Positions 18,522 through 27,458 of a stretch of 39,709 nt of DNA are shown here, in pieces; position 1 is the stretch's first letter; each line of letters begins with the position of its first letter. Origin of the DNA: Alphaproteobacteria bacterium (lineage in GTDB: Bacteria > Pseudomonadota > Alphaproteobacteria > Micavibrionales > Micavibrionaceae); assembly GCA_016794305.1 (NCBI GenBank), contig JAEUKN010000010.1, positions 1 to 39,709 of the forward strand, given 5' to 3'. Both the position numbers and the translations under genes were made by a program. A model generated the notes under the pieces. That model saw nothing but the letters and a program-made list of their open reading frames with translations, was not told the origin of the DNA and did not search any database.

Positions 18522-18598
18522 GCGGGCGTAGTTCAGTTGGTTAGAATGCCTGCCTGTCACGCAGGAGGTCGCGGGTTCAAGTCCCGTCGCTCGCGCCA
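18522..18598 (+). tRNA. tRNA-Asp (anticodon GTC)
   Basis: This is a 77-nt cloverleaf. The acceptor stem GCGGGCG pairs with CGCTCGC (one G-U pair). The D arm contains GTTCAGTTGGTTAGAAT. The anticodon stem CCTGC/GCAGG encloses the loop CTGTCAC with anticodon GTC. The T arm is GCGGG-TTCAAGT-CCCGT. Discriminator G is followed by an encoded CCA (18596-18598). It is a single-gene unit. Confidence 0.97.
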
Positions 18599-18669
18599 CT
18601 TTTCAAAAATTTCCTGCTAAAAATAAGATTGATTAAGTTGTGGGGTTGGAGAGTACGCCTAACAGATTC

Positions 18670-20112
18670 TTACCCTACGCTGCCCTCAAGGCTGATGGCG
18701 ACCAATTTTTGGGCTTCGACGGCAAATTCCATGGGGAGGTTTTGCAGCACTTCGCGGCAGAAACCATTGACGATCAGGGCGACGGCCTCTTCATCATTTA
18801 ATCCGCGTTGCTGGCAGTAAAATAATTGATCTTCGGAAATTTTGCTGGTCGTGGCTTCGTGTTCCAGCCTGGCTCTGGGATTTTTGCTTTCGATATAGGG
18901 GACTGTGTGCGCACCGCATTGATCGCCGATGAGCAGCGAATCACATTGGGTGAAATTGCGTGCACCCTTGGCCCCCGCCATAATTTTGACCAAGCCGCGA
19001 TAGGTCGAATCCGATTTCCCGGCAGAAATGGTTTTGGCGATGATGCGTGATTTGGTATTTTCGCCCAAATGAATCATTTTGGTGCCGGTGTCGGCCTGTT
19101 GATAATGGTTGGTGATGGCAACCGAGTAAAATTCCCCTTGAGAGTCCTTACCGCGCAGCACGCACGACGGGTATTTCCATGTAATGGCCGATCCGGTTTC
19201 AACCTGAGTCCAGGATACTTTGGACCTGTCCCCCGCACATAATGCGCGTTTGGTGACAAAATTATAAATGCCGCCCTTGCCGTTTTCATCCCCCGGATAC
19301 CAATTTTGAACCGTGGAATATTTAATTTCGGCATCTTCGTGCACATATAACTCCACCACCGCCGCGTGAAGTTGATTTTCATCGCGCATGGGGGCTGTGC
19401 AGCCTTCTAAATATGACACATAGGATCCCTTGTCCGCGATAATCAATGTGCGCTCAAACTGCCCCGTATTCATTTCATTGATGCGGAAATAGGTGGAGAG
19501 CTCCATCGGGCAGCGCACGCCGGGAGGAATATAGACAAAGGACCCATCGGTAAACACAGCCGAGTTTAAACAGGCGTGTTTATTGTCGGAGTAGGGGACA
19601 ACAGAGCCAAGATATTTTTGCACAAGTTCGGGATATTCGCGCACGGCTTCGGAAATTGAGCAAAAAATGACCCCGACTTCGCGTAAATTTTCGCGAAATG
19701 TGGTGGCGACCGAAACCGAATCAAACACGGCATCGACTGCTACGCCGGCCAGAATTGCACGCTCCTTCAACGGTACGCCCAATTTTTCAAAGGTTTCCAA
19801 AAGTTTCGGGTCGGCTTCGTCCAGCGAGTTTAACTTGGCCTTGGGCGCGGCGTAATAATGCGCATCCTGATAGTCAATCGGCGGGTGATGAATTTTGGCC
19901 CAGCTTGGCTCCGGCATTTTCAGCCAACGCGCATAGGCTTTTAGCCGCCAATCCAGCAGCCATTGCGGCTCTTGCTTTTTGGCGGAGATAAAGCGGATAA
20001 TATCTTCGTTTAAGCCCTTCGGGGCTTTTTCCGACTCAATATCGGTGACAAACCCGGCTTCATATTTGCCGAGGGCTGAAATTTGATCTGCAAGGGCTGA
20101 CGGTTCGCTCAT
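18670..20112 (-). CDS. sufB: Fe-S cluster assembly scaffold protein SufB
   Basis: SufB (480 residues, close to the usual length) is the core scaffold of the SUF iron-sulfur assembly complex SufBCD. It has the beta-helix core with [45 protein letters not shown], and the C-terminal [20 protein letters not shown] with NGFCREV, whose cysteines are conserved in the family. It acts in the cytoplasm with SufC, SufD and a cysteine desulfurase. None of these lies in the window, and the downstream side is occupied by an opposing tRNA and permease, so sufB stands alone. It follows mntH by 69 bp on the same strand and may share its transcript. No strong Shine-Dalgarno precedes the ATG at 20112. Confidence 0.95.
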   Translation of the reverse strand: MSEPSALADQISALGKYEAGFVTDIESEKAPKGLNEDIIRFISAKKQEPQWLLDWRLKAYARWLKMPEPSWAKIHHPPIDYQDAHYYAAPKAKLNSLDEADPKLLETFEKLGVPLKERAILAGVAVDAVFDSVSVATTFRENLREVGVIFCSISEAVREYPELVQKYLGSVVPYSDNKHACLNSAVFTDGSFVYIPPGVRCPMELSTYFRINEMNTGQFERTLIIADKGSYVSYLEGCTAPMRDENQLHAAVVELYVHEDAEIKYSTVQNWYPGDENGKGGIYNFVTKRALCAGDRSKVSWTQVETGSAITWKYPSCVLRGKDSQGEFYSVAITNHYQQADTGTKMIHLGENTKSRIIAKTISAGKSDSTYRGLVKIMAGAKGARNFTQCDSLLIGDQCGAHTVPYIESKNPRARLEHEATTSKISEDQLFYCQQRGLNDEEAVALIVNGFCREVLQNLPMEFAVEAQKLVAISLEGSVG

Positions 20113-20181
20113 AATGGTTTATTTAAGCGTTTGGGCCGCATAAGGCAAATATTTATTTGGTTTTCGCCGTATTTTGTGGTT

Positions 20182-21588
20182 TCAACCCGTGGCAAATAAG
20201 AAATTCGCAATCATCATCATATTGAGTGTGATCAGGATTACGGCAATCGTGGCTGAGAGCACAATAACCCATCCGGGGGCCTTAAACTCGCCCATGATTT
20301 TTTTATTTCGGGTAAATAAAATCAGCGGCACAACGGCGAAGGGGAGTTGGAGGCTCAAAATCACCTGCGAAAGGATGAGCAATTTGGCCGTTCCCTCCTG
20401 TCCGTAAAGGTAGGTGATGGTGAGCGCGGGGACAATCGCAATACCGCGCGTGATCAGGCGTCGCAGCCAGGGGGCGAGCTTAATCCTCAAAAATCCCTCC
20501 ATCACGATTTGACCTGACAATGTGGCGGTGACTGTGGAGTTTAGCCCGCAGCATAGCAAGGCAATGCCAAATAAAGTTGCGGCAATACCTGCCCCCAAAA
20601 TCGGCGCAATGAGTTGGTGTGCGTCCGTCAATTCGGCAATCTCAGTATGGCCATTGGCATGGAATGTCGCCGCTGCCAGAATTAGGATGGAGGCATTGAT
20701 GGTGAGAGCCAACATTAGGGCGATGGTCGAATCAATAATAGAGTATCTAATCGCTGTTGATCGGGACTGAGAATCAGGAGAAAAGGCCCTTGTCTGGACA
20801 ATTGAGGAATGGAGATAGAGATTATGCGGCATCACTGTGGCGCCGATAATTCCCATGGCAATATACAGCATGGCGGGGTTTTGAATGATTTCGGGCGAGG
20901 GGATAAAGCCACCAGCCACCAGTGATAAATCTGGCGATGCCATAAAAACCTGGACCGCAAAGCAACCAAAAATCACGATAAGGAGGGAGATCACAAAGGC
21001 CTCAATCCACCTAAAACCCAAGCGTTGCAATGCGAGTACTAAAAACACGTCAAGCCCGGTGATGAGCACTCCCCATTCCAGCGGGATGTGAAACAGGAGG
21101 TAGAGACCAATGGCAGTGCCGATGACCTCGGCCAAATCTGTTGCGCAGATTGCCAATTCCGCCAAAATCCACAACACAAATGATACTGGGCGGGGATAAT
21201 GCGCGCGACAAGCCTGGGCCAGGTCCAAACCCGTTGCGATCCCTAAACGCGCACACAAAGACTGCAAAATAATCGCCATGATGTTGGAAATCAGGCAAAT
21301 TGAGAGCAAAGTATAACCGAACTGCGACCCGCCGGCCAAGGCCGTGGCCCAGTTTCCGGGGTCCATATATCCGACAGCGACGAGGTATCCGGGACCGATA
21401 TAGGAAATAAATTTACGCCAAAATGATCCGTGTTTGACCACTGAAACTGTGCCGACCAGATCGCCGGAGTTTTTATCCGGCCGGAATTGGCCCTGCGCTT
21501 CAGCTTGTGCCTTTGCCTTTGCTTGGGCCTTTGCTTGTGCCTTTGCTTGTGTCTGGGCCAAATGATCGCGTAAAATTTGTGGGGTCAT
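20182..21588 (-). CDS. mntH: Nramp-family Mn2+/Fe2+ transporter MntH
   Basis: This 468-residue proton-coupled divalent metal importer of the inner membrane has about eleven transmembrane segments. Both Nramp metal-site motifs are intact: DPGN in [12 protein letters not shown] (TM1) and [10 protein letters not shown] (TM6). The cytoplasmic N-terminus has an unusual run of AKAQ-type units (about residues 14-32), encoded by an imperfect short tandem repeat (about 21490-21550). It is divergent from mntR with 132 bp between, and a promoter and dyad are predicted there. MntR repression in high manganese is therefore very likely. Confidence 0.95.
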   Translation of the reverse strand: MTPQILRDHLAQTQAKAQAKAQAKAKAQAEAQGQFRPDKNSGDLVGTVSVVKHGSFWRKFISYIGPGYLVAVGYMDPGNWATALAGGSQFGYTLLSICLISNIMAIILQSLCARLGIATGLDLAQACRAHYPRPVSFVLWILAELAICATDLAEVIGTAIGLYLLFHIPLEWGVLITGLDVFLVLALQRLGFRWIEAFVISLLIVIFGCFAVQVFMASPDLSLVAGGFIPSPEIIQNPAMLYIAMGIIGATVMPHNLYLHSSIVQTRAFSPDSQSRSTAIRYSIIDSTIALMLALTINASILILAAATFHANGHTEIAELTDAHQLIAPILGAGIAATLFGIALLCCGLNSTVTATLSGQIVMEGFLRIKLAPWLRRLITRGIAIVPALTITYLYGQEGTAKLLILSQVILSLQLPFAVVPLILFTRNKKIMGEFKAPGWVIVLSATIAVILITLNMMMIANFLFATG

Positions 21589-21650
21589 TTCTATTGTTTT
21601 TCTAAAGGTTTTATACGGTGATAAATATTTTCTAAATATTTTTAATTTTT

Positions 21651-21680
21651 ACTATATACTTAAAAATGTAGCCTTGGCAA
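21651..21680 (-). promoter_or_regulatory. Predicted mntH promoter
   Basis: On the minus strand TTGCCA (21680-21675) and TATAGT (21656-21651) are separated by 18 bp. Each hexamer differs from consensus at one position. The -35 hexamer lies inside the dyad at 21666-21683, so a bound repressor would block RNA polymerase. Confidence 0.5.
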
Positions 21681-21683
21681 CAT
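21666..21683. promoter_or_regulatory. Candidate MntR operator between mntH and mntR
   Basis: ATGTAGCC-TT-GGCAACAT is an 18-bp dyad with 7 of 8 arm positions complementary. It overlaps the -35 of mntH and lies just upstream of the predicted mntR promoter. The placement suits a DtxR-type dimeric regulator controlling both genes. Assignment to MntR is inferred from position only. Confidence 0.5.
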
Positions 21684-21685
21684 AT

Positions 21686-21719
21686 TTGACAATGGGCTAT
21701 TGATGGGTTAAATTTAACC
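21686..21719 (+). promoter_or_regulatory. Predicted mntR promoter with overlapping palindrome
   Basis: TTGACA (21686-21691) is followed after 17 bp by TAAATT (21709-21714). A perfect 14-bp palindrome GGTTAAATTTAACC (21706-21719) overlaps the -10 and ends one base before the ATG at 21721. Transcription from this promoter would begin at about the start codon. Confidence 0.45.
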
Positions 21720-21720
21720 T

Positions 21721-22203
21721 ATGAAAAAAATCGAAACTTTGACAGCTAGTGGGTCTGGTGAGCCTTTGAAATCAAGGCGGAAGGTCCCGCTCGACCTTGA
21801 TCGTGCGGCGGCATTTGAATATGTGCGCCAAGCCCATCAAGAAGAAACAGCGCAGGATTATGTTGAAATGATTGCGGATTTGATTGCGCAACATGGTGAG
21901 GCAAGGGTGGTGGATCTGGCCAAAAACATGGGTGTATCGCACGCCACGATCAACAAAACCATTGCGCGGCTCAATCGTGACGGGTTGGTGGTGAATCGCC
22001 CCTATCGTGCAATTTTTCTAACCCCCGAAGGCGAATCTATGGCCCGTGACTGTAAGGCGCGGCATGATATTGTTTTTCGCTTTTTATGCGCGTTAGGGGT
22101 AAAACCGGCCACGGCGCACCTCGATGCCGAAGGGGTGGAGCATCATATTAGTCCGGAGACTCTGAAGGCTTTTGAGCGTTTTTTGAAGAAGCATAAGTGC
22201 TGA
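21721..22203 (+). CDS. mntR: Manganese-responsive transcriptional regulator MntR
   Basis: This 160-residue DtxR-family repressor is of the compact MntR type (no SH3 domain), close to the E. coli protein in length. A winged helix-turn-helix lies at about 45-105 (VVDLAKNMGVSHATINKTIARL, then GLVVNRPYRAIFLT). The preceding helix has QDYVEMIADLI. The dimerisation/metal domain has ARHDIVFRFL and LDAEGVEHHIS, carrying the expected acidic and histidine ligands. No Shine-Dalgarno precedes the ATG, and the predicted promoter suggests a leaderless mRNA. It is divergent from mntH, its presumed target. Its last 56 bp overlap the 3' end of the opposing DedA gene. Confidence 0.95.
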   Translation: MKKIETLTASGSGEPLKSRRKVPLDLDRAAAFEYVRQAHQEETAQDYVEMIADLIAQHGEARVVDLAKNMGVSHATINKTIARLNRDGLVVNRPYRAIFLTPEGESMARDCKARHDIVFRFLCALGVKPATAHLDAEGVEHHISPETLKAFERFLKKHKC

Positions 22204-22774
22204 TTTTTTTAACGAGGTAGGGACTAGCCACAATCAAAATCAGGACGGCGATAAAGGGCAAAATGTAGTGATCTATACTGCCATCCGGGATAAGACTGCC
22301 AACCGTATAGCCCAAAAGCGGAATACCTACCGCCCATAAAACCGCACCCAAAGCTGAATAAATAACAAAAAGCCCGTAATTCATATGACTCATGCCGGCC
22401 ATAAAGGGCACGAACGTGCGCGCAAAATGAATAAATCGCGCAATCACCACCGTAAAGGCACCATATTTTTCAAAAAAATAATCGCATTTTTCTATGTAAT
22501 GCGGTTTGATCACACGGGTGCCATATTTTTGAATCAAAGAAGGCCCCCAACGCTTGCCAATCTCATACCCCGCTAAATTCCCCAAAAATGCTGCCACAGC
22601 ACAGCCGGGAAGCATAATTTTCAGGTCAAAAACATCCTGACCCGCTAAAATCCCAATCGGAAATAAAAGACTATCGCCCGGGAAAAATATGCCAAAGAAA
22701 AAGGCTCCCTCAATAAACAATACGGCCCAAGTGCCGACATATCCTATGGTTTCAATGAATTCGATGATGGTCAT
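22148..22774 (-). CDS. DedA family membrane protein
   Basis: This 208-residue inner membrane protein of the DedA/SNARE-associated family is implicated in polyprenyl-phosphate or phospholipid flipping and membrane homeostasis. Typical features are the re-entrant region FFPGDSLLFPIG, then FLGNLAGYEIGKRWG, and the conserved arginines of VVIARFIHFARTFVPFMAGM. About five hydrophobic segments are seen. Its 3' end overlaps mntR in the convergent direction by 56 bp. The phasin gene upstream is separated by a terminator, so DedA probably has its own promoter. Confidence 0.92.
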   Translation of the reverse strand: MTIIEFIETIGYVGTWAVLFIEGAFFFGIFFPGDSLLFPIGILAGQDVFDLKIMLPGCAVAAFLGNLAGYEIGKRWGPSLIQKYGTRVIKPHYIEKCDYFFEKYGAFTVVIARFIHFARTFVPFMAGMSHMNYGLFVIYSALGAVLWAVGIPLLGYTVGSLIPDGSIDHYILPFIAVLILIVASPYLVKKISTYASSKNAQKPSESPD

Positions 22775-22809
22775 TATATGGTCACTATTCCACGCTGTCC
22801 TAAAAAATT

Positions 22810-22834
22810 AAAATCCCGAACCGGTCGGGATTTT
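22810..22834 (-). terminator. Intrinsic terminator of the phasin gene
   Basis: A perfect 10-bp stem AAAATCCCGA/TCGGGATTTT with a 5-nt loop is followed on the minus strand by a T-rich run (AATTTTTTAGG). It lies 40 bp beyond the phasin stop and upstream of the DedA start. Confidence 0.85.
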
Positions 22835-22874
22835 GAATGTGGCTTAAGACGAATTAAAAATCCATCAAAAATTT

Positions 22875-23366
22875 TTAGGCGGATTTTTTACCTGCAGGGG
22901 CCGCTTTTTTATTGCGGGCTGCTGCTGCGCGGGCGGTGGATTTGACTTCATCCAAATAAGTTGTAATGCGACGCGCAACCACATCACATGCCTCACGCCC
23001 GGATTTTGTGCAAATATCGCCCACTTCCTGCATCCCCGAAATCGCATCTTCATAGGCCTCACGAATGAGTTCGGCCCCGCGTGCGACTTTTTCCTCCGGT
23101 GTGCCTTCATTGACAATTTCTTGGAGAATCGCCGAATTATCCTGCATGGCTTTTGAAATGATTTCACGTTGCCGCTGCATCACGGTTTGCATGCTTTCTA
23201 CAGCGATTTGTTGCGCCTCCGCAAAGGCCTGAACTGATTTTCTGGCCGATTCCATGATGTCTTTAAATCCTGCCATTTGCATGTTGGATGCAGGGTTCAT
23301 GTTGTTCAAATTATTTAAGTTGTTCAGATACTCAGGCTTTAACCAAGCTTCAAAAGGGTTATTCAT
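22875..23366 (-). CDS. Phasin family protein
   Basis: This 163-residue, mostly helical protein contains the phasin core (about residues 30-135: GFKDIMESARKSVQAFAEAQ ... REIISKAMQDNSAILQE). Phasins coat polyhydroxyalkanoate granules, although related proteins exist in organisms without PHA. The N-terminus has an Asn/Leu repeat (NNLNNLNNMN, residues 15-24), and the C-terminus is rich in Ala and Lys (KKAAPAGKK), as in many phasins. It is monocistronic, with its own terminator, and diverges from acpP across 301 bp that carry promoters for both. No PHA synthase gene is in the window. Confidence 0.85.
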   Translation of the reverse strand: MNNPFEAWLKPEYLNNLNNLNNMNPASNMQMAGFKDIMESARKSVQAFAEAQQIAVESMQTVMQRQREIISKAMQDNSAILQEIVNEGTPEEKVARGAELIREAYEDAISGMQEVGDICTKSGREACDVVARRITTYLDEVKSTARAAAARNKKAAPAGKKSA

Positions 23367-23667
23367 GATTTGCTACTCCGCAATAATTAAAAAGGCGAAT
23401 CGATATTCTCACCAGTATTCAATCTAAACACTAGGCTTGTCAAACAAATTCGAAAAAAATTGCTAAAATATGCACGAAATATAATGAAAAATTACAATGG
23501 GATGTTTGTGGAATGTTTGCGAGAGGGGTAAGTTTAACATTCGTTGCGATAAAAATTGTGGAGGATGTGGATAGAATGGCTTTTCCACTTGCAAATGCAA
23601 AAAATGATGGTATGGTTTGCGAATTCTGACATATTATATTATTAACTTTTAATAGGAATTATGAATT

Positions 23668-23904
23668 ATGAGCGACATTGCAGACCGCGTAAGAAAAATC
23701 GTTGTTGAGCACTTGAGTGTTGACGAAGCCAAAGTGACCGAAAATGCCAGCTTCATTGATGATCTGGGTGCAGATTCTTTGGATACGGTTGAATTGGTTA
23801 TGGCCTTCGAAGACGAATTTAATATTGAAATTCCGGACGATGCCGCCGAAAAGATTCAAACTTTTGGCGATGCTGTTTCCTATATCAGCCAGAAAGCTGC
23901 CTAA
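23668..23904 (+). CDS. acpP: Acyl carrier protein
   Basis: This 78-residue acidic carrier holds growing acyl chains in type II fatty acid synthesis. The phosphopantetheine attachment serine is Ser37 in [13 protein letters not shown]. The rest ([30 protein letters not shown]) is canonical. An AGGA lies 10 nt before the ATG. The 301-bp upstream gap (23367-23667) is A+T-rich, and possible hexamers there include TTGCGA and TATTAA (23617-23645). A hairpin terminator separates it from fabF, the usual way to give ACP its high expression. Confidence 0.97.
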   Translation: MSDIADRVRKIVVEHLSVDEAKVTENASFIDDLGADSLDTVELVMAFEDEFNIEIPDDAAEKIQTFGDAVSYISQKAA

Positions 23905-23932
23905 TTCGGCGGGATTTTTATGGGTTTAGGAG

Positions 23933-23979
23933 GGGCCGATTCGCCGCATGCAGATAGGCATGAATGGCGCGGCCCTTTT
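23933..23979 (+). terminator. Terminator after acpP
   Basis: GGGCCG (23933-23938) pairs with CGGCCC (23970-23975), with further partial pairing inside (CATGC/GGCATG), and is followed by TTTT. It lies between acpP and fabF and may allow partial read-through. Confidence 0.6.
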
Positions 23980-24048
23980 CTCTCATTTTTTGATGTCAAT
24001 ACGCAAAAAATGGTCTAAAAAAATTTCTCAACTATTCTTTCGAGCAAG

Positions 24049-25326
24049 ATGAGCATGAGACGAGTTGTAGTCACCGGTATGGGGTTAGTCACACCGCTCG
24101 GTGTTGGCATTGAAAAAAATTGGGATGCAATTATTAACAGCCGCAGCGGAATTCGCAAGGTTACGCGGTTTCCTGTTGATGATATGGCCTCACAAATTGC
24201 CGGGTTGGTACCCTATAAATCCGAAGGGTTTTCGGATGGTTTTGACCCTGATGAGGCCATGCCGCCCAAAGATCACAAAAAAGTTGATTTGTTTATTTTG
24301 TACGGCATGAAGGCGGCGGATGACGCTGTTAAGGATTCAGGCTGGGTTCCGCAAACTCAGGAAGATTTTGAACGCGCCGGCGTGATGATCGGGTCGGGGA
24401 TCGGCGGATTACAAAGTGTTTATGAAACTTCGGAAACGCTTTTCACCAAGGGTCCGCGCCGCGCATCACCCTTTTCCGTTCCTGCAATGCTGATTAATTT
24501 GGCTTCGGGCCATATTTCGATCAAACATGGTTTTAAGGGACCGAATCATGCGGTTGTAACGGCTTGTTCCTCCGGTGCGCATGCCATTGGTGATGCGGCG
24601 CGCCTTATCATGTGGGGGGATGCCGATGTGATGGTGGCGGGTGGGGCGGAGGCCGGTGTGAATCGGCTTGGAATGTCATCATTCGCGGCTTGTCGGGCGC
24701 TCTCCACCTCTTACAACGATCAACCGGAATTGGCTTCGCGCCCCTTTGATGAAGGCCGTGACGGATTCGTCATTGCCGAAGGATCGGGCGTTGTGATTTT
24801 GGAGGAATTGGAGCATGCGAAAGCCCGCGGTGCGAAGATTTATGCTGAAATTGTTGGTTATGGACTTTCCGGTGATGCGTATCACATGACCTCCCCGGCG
24901 GAGGATGGTGACGGCGCCTTTCGTGCCATGCGTGCTGCGTTGAATCGCGCGGGAATTGCCCCGGATCAGGTGGATTATATCAATGCCCACGGCACATCAA
25001 CCCCCATGGGGGACGGTATAGAATGCACAGCCGTAAAACGCTTATTTGGCGCGGCGTTGGAGCGCGCGGCCATGTCATCGACCAAATCGGCGATAGGGCA
25101 TTTGCTGGGGGCCGCCGGCGCGGTTGAGGCCATTTATTCGATTCAGGCCATTAATACCGGAATTTTGCCGCCCACCATTAACCTTGAAACTATTTCCGAA
25201 GCCTGTCAGGGCATTAATTTGGTGCCGAAAGTGGCGCAGGAGAAAAAAGTGACCTATGCGCTTTCTAACTCTTTCGGGTTTGGCGGGACAAATGCTTCGT
25301 TGGTGCTCAAAGCCTTTACAGGGTAA
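24049..25326 (+). CDS. fabF: Beta-ketoacyl-ACP synthase II
   Basis: KAS II (425 residues) condenses malonyl-ACP with acyl-ACP in fatty acid elongation. The catalytic triad is visible: Cys173 in VVTACSSGAH, His314 in NAHGTSTPMGD and His351 in KSAIGHLLGAAGA (Lys346 also present). The glycine-rich NSFGFGGTNASLV closes the active site. ATG at 24049 and a second in-frame ATG at 24055 are both possible, with no strong Shine-Dalgarno for either. The order acpP-fabF-mltG is a common proteobacterial arrangement. Confidence 0.96.
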   Translation: MSMRRVVVTGMGLVTPLGVGIEKNWDAIINSRSGIRKVTRFPVDDMASQIAGLVPYKSEGFSDGFDPDEAMPPKDHKKVDLFILYGMKAADDAVKDSGWVPQTQEDFERAGVMIGSGIGGLQSVYETSETLFTKGPRRASPFSVPAMLINLASGHISIKHGFKGPNHAVVTACSSGAHAIGDAARLIMWGDADVMVAGGAEAGVNRLGMSSFAACRALSTSYNDQPELASRPFDEGRDGFVIAEGSGVVILEELEHAKARGAKIYAEIVGYGLSGDAYHMTSPAEDGDGAFRAMRAALNRAGIAPDQVDYINAHGTSTPMGDGIECTAVKRLFGAALERAAMSSTKSAIGHLLGAAGAVEAIYSIQAINTGILPPTINLETISEACQGINLVPKVAQEKKVTYALSNSFGFGGTNASLVLKAFTG

Positions 25327-25353
25327 GTGCAGACATAAGGTGCGGGGCAGCCG

Positions 25354-26364
25354 GTGAAAATTATCCTTTACAAAATTTTGCTAAGTTTGGTCATTCTGGC
25401 TTTGGCAAGCATATGCGGCGTGGGGTGGTTTTTCTTTGATAAATTTAAAACGCCCGGCACTATCAATGCTCCCAAAATTGTGGCGATTCCCAAGGGATTT
25501 GGAACGATGCAAATTGGCGAAATCTTGGCCAGAGAAAATGTGATTTCCAACAATATGGTGTTTGCGGTGGCCGCAAAAATACTGCCGCCGCCCCAATCGC
25601 TTAAGGCCGGGGAGTATGAATTTACGCCGGGCATCACTATGCGTGAGGTCATCGAAAAGCTGAAAAAGGGGGATGTTTACAAGCGCAATTTCACGATTGC
25701 CGAAGGGCTGACCAGTTACGAAATTGTGCAAAAATTATCCCAAATTCCGGAGTTGAAACCAGTGACTGAAGGAGCAGAGATACCTGCGGAAGGCAGTCTT
25801 CTTCCCCAGACATATCAATATGTTGGTGGGGAAACTATAGACCAAAAAATTGCGCAAATGCGTGAGTCTATGACCAAAATTTTGGATAAAGAATGGGCGG
25901 GCCGGGCCGATAATTTGCCCTTTAAAACCAAGGAAGAAGCCGTTATTTTGGCATCTATTGTGGAAAAGGAAACGGGCGTTGCGGCTGAACGTCAACGAAT
26001 TGCGGGGGTTTTTATTAATCGCCTGCGGCAAAATATCCCGCTTCAATCCGATCCTACGATTATTTATGCGCTCACCAAGGGGCAACCCGAAAATAAGGGG
26101 CAGGGGCCGTTGGGGCGGCGGTTATTGTCAAAAGATTTGGAAATTTCATCGCCCTATAATACCTATAAAATGCCCGGCTTGCCGCCCGGGCCGATTTGTA
26201 ACCCGGGGGCGGAGGCAATTCATGCGGCCCTTCACCCCGAACAGCACGCCTATATTTATTTCGTAGCGGACGGGAGCGGCGGACATGTGTTTGCCACGAC
26301 CTTAAGTGAGCATAATCGTAATGTGGAAAATTGGCGCGATTTGCGGCGCAACAATAAAAAATAA
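25354..26364 (+). CDS. mltG: Endolytic murein transglycosylase MltG
   Basis: This 336-residue YceG-family lytic transglycosylase is anchored in the inner membrane by one N-terminal helix (about residues 4-26). It cleaves nascent glycan strands and is thought to set their length. A LysM-like segment precedes the catalytic domain, whose glutamate lies in ASIVEKETGVAAERQRIAG. Also present are FINRLRQNIPLQSDPTIIYA and SPYNTYKMPGLPPGPICNPG, all typical. The start is GTG at 25354, with AAGG about 13 nt upstream, 27 bp after fabF. Confidence 0.95.
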   Translation: MKIILYKILLSLVILALASICGVGWFFFDKFKTPGTINAPKIVAIPKGFGTMQIGEILARENVISNNMVFAVAAKILPPPQSLKAGEYEFTPGITMREVIEKLKKGDVYKRNFTIAEGLTSYEIVQKLSQIPELKPVTEGAEIPAEGSLLPQTYQYVGGETIDQKIAQMRESMTKILDKEWAGRADNLPFKTKEEAVILASIVEKETGVAAERQRIAGVFINRLRQNIPLQSDPTIIYALTKGQPENKGQGPLGRRLLSKDLEISSPYNTYKMPGLPPGPICNPGAEAIHAALHPEQHAYIYFVADGSGGHVFATTLSEHNRNVENWRDLRRNNKK

Positions 26365-26405
26365 TGCAAATTTTTTTTGAAGGGCGCATAAACTTGGCCA
26401 TAAAA

Positions 26406-26420
26406 TGCATTATAAATGCA
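26406..26420. promoter_or_regulatory. Short dyad upstream of nadA, possible operator
   Basis: TGCATT-ATA-AATGCA is a perfect 6-bp inverted repeat containing TATAAA, a plausible -10, about 40 bp before the nadA start. It could be the site of an NAD-responsive repressor, but no regulator is encoded nearby and no matching -35 is visible. Confidence 0.3.
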
Positions 26421-26458
26421 CAGTAAAAAGCCAAAATTACAATAGAGGTTATAAAATC

Positions 26459-27454
26459 ATGCACAACCTGAAATACACGCCCGCAGTGGAAAAAGAGACA
26501 GAAGAAATTTATCACCGTGTGCAAAATGTGATTACCCCCGCGCGTTGGCAATCTATGGCCCCGTTGATCGTTGAAATTAACCGATTGAAACGCGAAAAAA
26601 ACGCGGTGATTTTGGCGCATAATTATCAAACACCGGATATTTTTTATGGTGTGGCCGATATTGTGGGTGATTCGCTCAAACTCGCTCAGGAAGCCACCAA
26701 AACCACTGCTGATATTATTGTTCAGGCAGGGGTTTATTTTATGGCCGAAACTGCAAAAATCCTTAATCCGCAAAAAACTGTGTTGATTCCTGATCCGCTC
26801 GCCGGGTGCTCACTTGCGAGCTCCATCACGCCGGACGATGTCGCGCTAATGCGATCAAAATACCCCGGGGCTACGGTTGTAAGTTATGTGAATACATCTG
26901 CCGCGGTTAAGGCTGTTTCCGATGTTTGTGTGACCTCCGGCAATGCCGAAAAAATTGTTGAAGCCATTGAGAGCGATGAAATTATTTTCCTTCCCGATCA
27001 ATATTTGGCGCATTATGTGGCCACTAAAACCACCAAGAAAATTTATGCGTGGAAAGGTGCGTGCGAAGTGCATGAATTATTCACGGGGAAATATGTGGAT
27101 GAATTGCGCGCCGAACATAAAAATATTGTGGTGCTGGCCCACCCCGAATGCCCGCCGGATGTGCTGGAGGCCAGTGATTATATCGGGTCCACTGCGCAAA
27201 TGCAGACCTATATTGAGCAAAAACAACCGGCTAGAGTCGTGCTGATTACCGAATGCTCCATGAGTGATAATTTATTTGCGGCCAATCCGAATTTGGAATT
27301 TATTCGCCCCTGTCAATTATGCCCGCATATGAAACGCATTGATTTGGAAAAAATCCTGCATTCCTTGGAAACCATGACCCATGAAGTGTTGATTGATCCG
27401 GATATTATTACGGCGGCGCGTCGGCCGATTGACCGCATGCTGGAATTGAGCTGA
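26459..27454 (+). CDS. nadA: Quinolinate synthase A
   Basis: NadA (331 residues) condenses iminoaspartate with dihydroxyacetone phosphate to quinolinate using a [4Fe-4S] cluster. The three cluster ligands are evident: Cys117 in PLAGCSLASS, Cys231 in AHPECPPDV and Cys288 in PCQLCPHM. The substrate-binding AHNYQ and YVNTSAAVKA are also present. The frame opens at 26405, but the ATG at 26459 has an AGAGG about 10 nt upstream and starts closer to the conserved region. It begins a tight nadA-nadC-nadX operon. Confidence 0.96.
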   Translation: MHNLKYTPAVEKETEEIYHRVQNVITPARWQSMAPLIVEINRLKREKNAVILAHNYQTPDIFYGVADIVGDSLKLAQEATKTTADIIVQAGVYFMAETAKILNPQKTVLIPDPLAGCSLASSITPDDVALMRSKYPGATVVSYVNTSAAVKAVSDVCVTSGNAEKIVEAIESDEIIFLPDQYLAHYVATKTTKKIYAWKGACEVHELFTGKYVDELRAEHKNIVVLAHPECPPDVLEASDYIGSTAQMQTYIEQKQPARVVLITECSMSDNLFAANPNLEFIRPCQLCPHMKRIDLEKILHSLETMTHEVLIDPDIITAARRPIDRMLELS

Positions 27455-27458
27455 AATT

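Noticed and set aside
26072..26773. 233-codon minus-strand ORF across mltG and nadA
   Set aside because: It overlaps two well-supported genes on the other strand. The product is low-complexity and shows no family feature.
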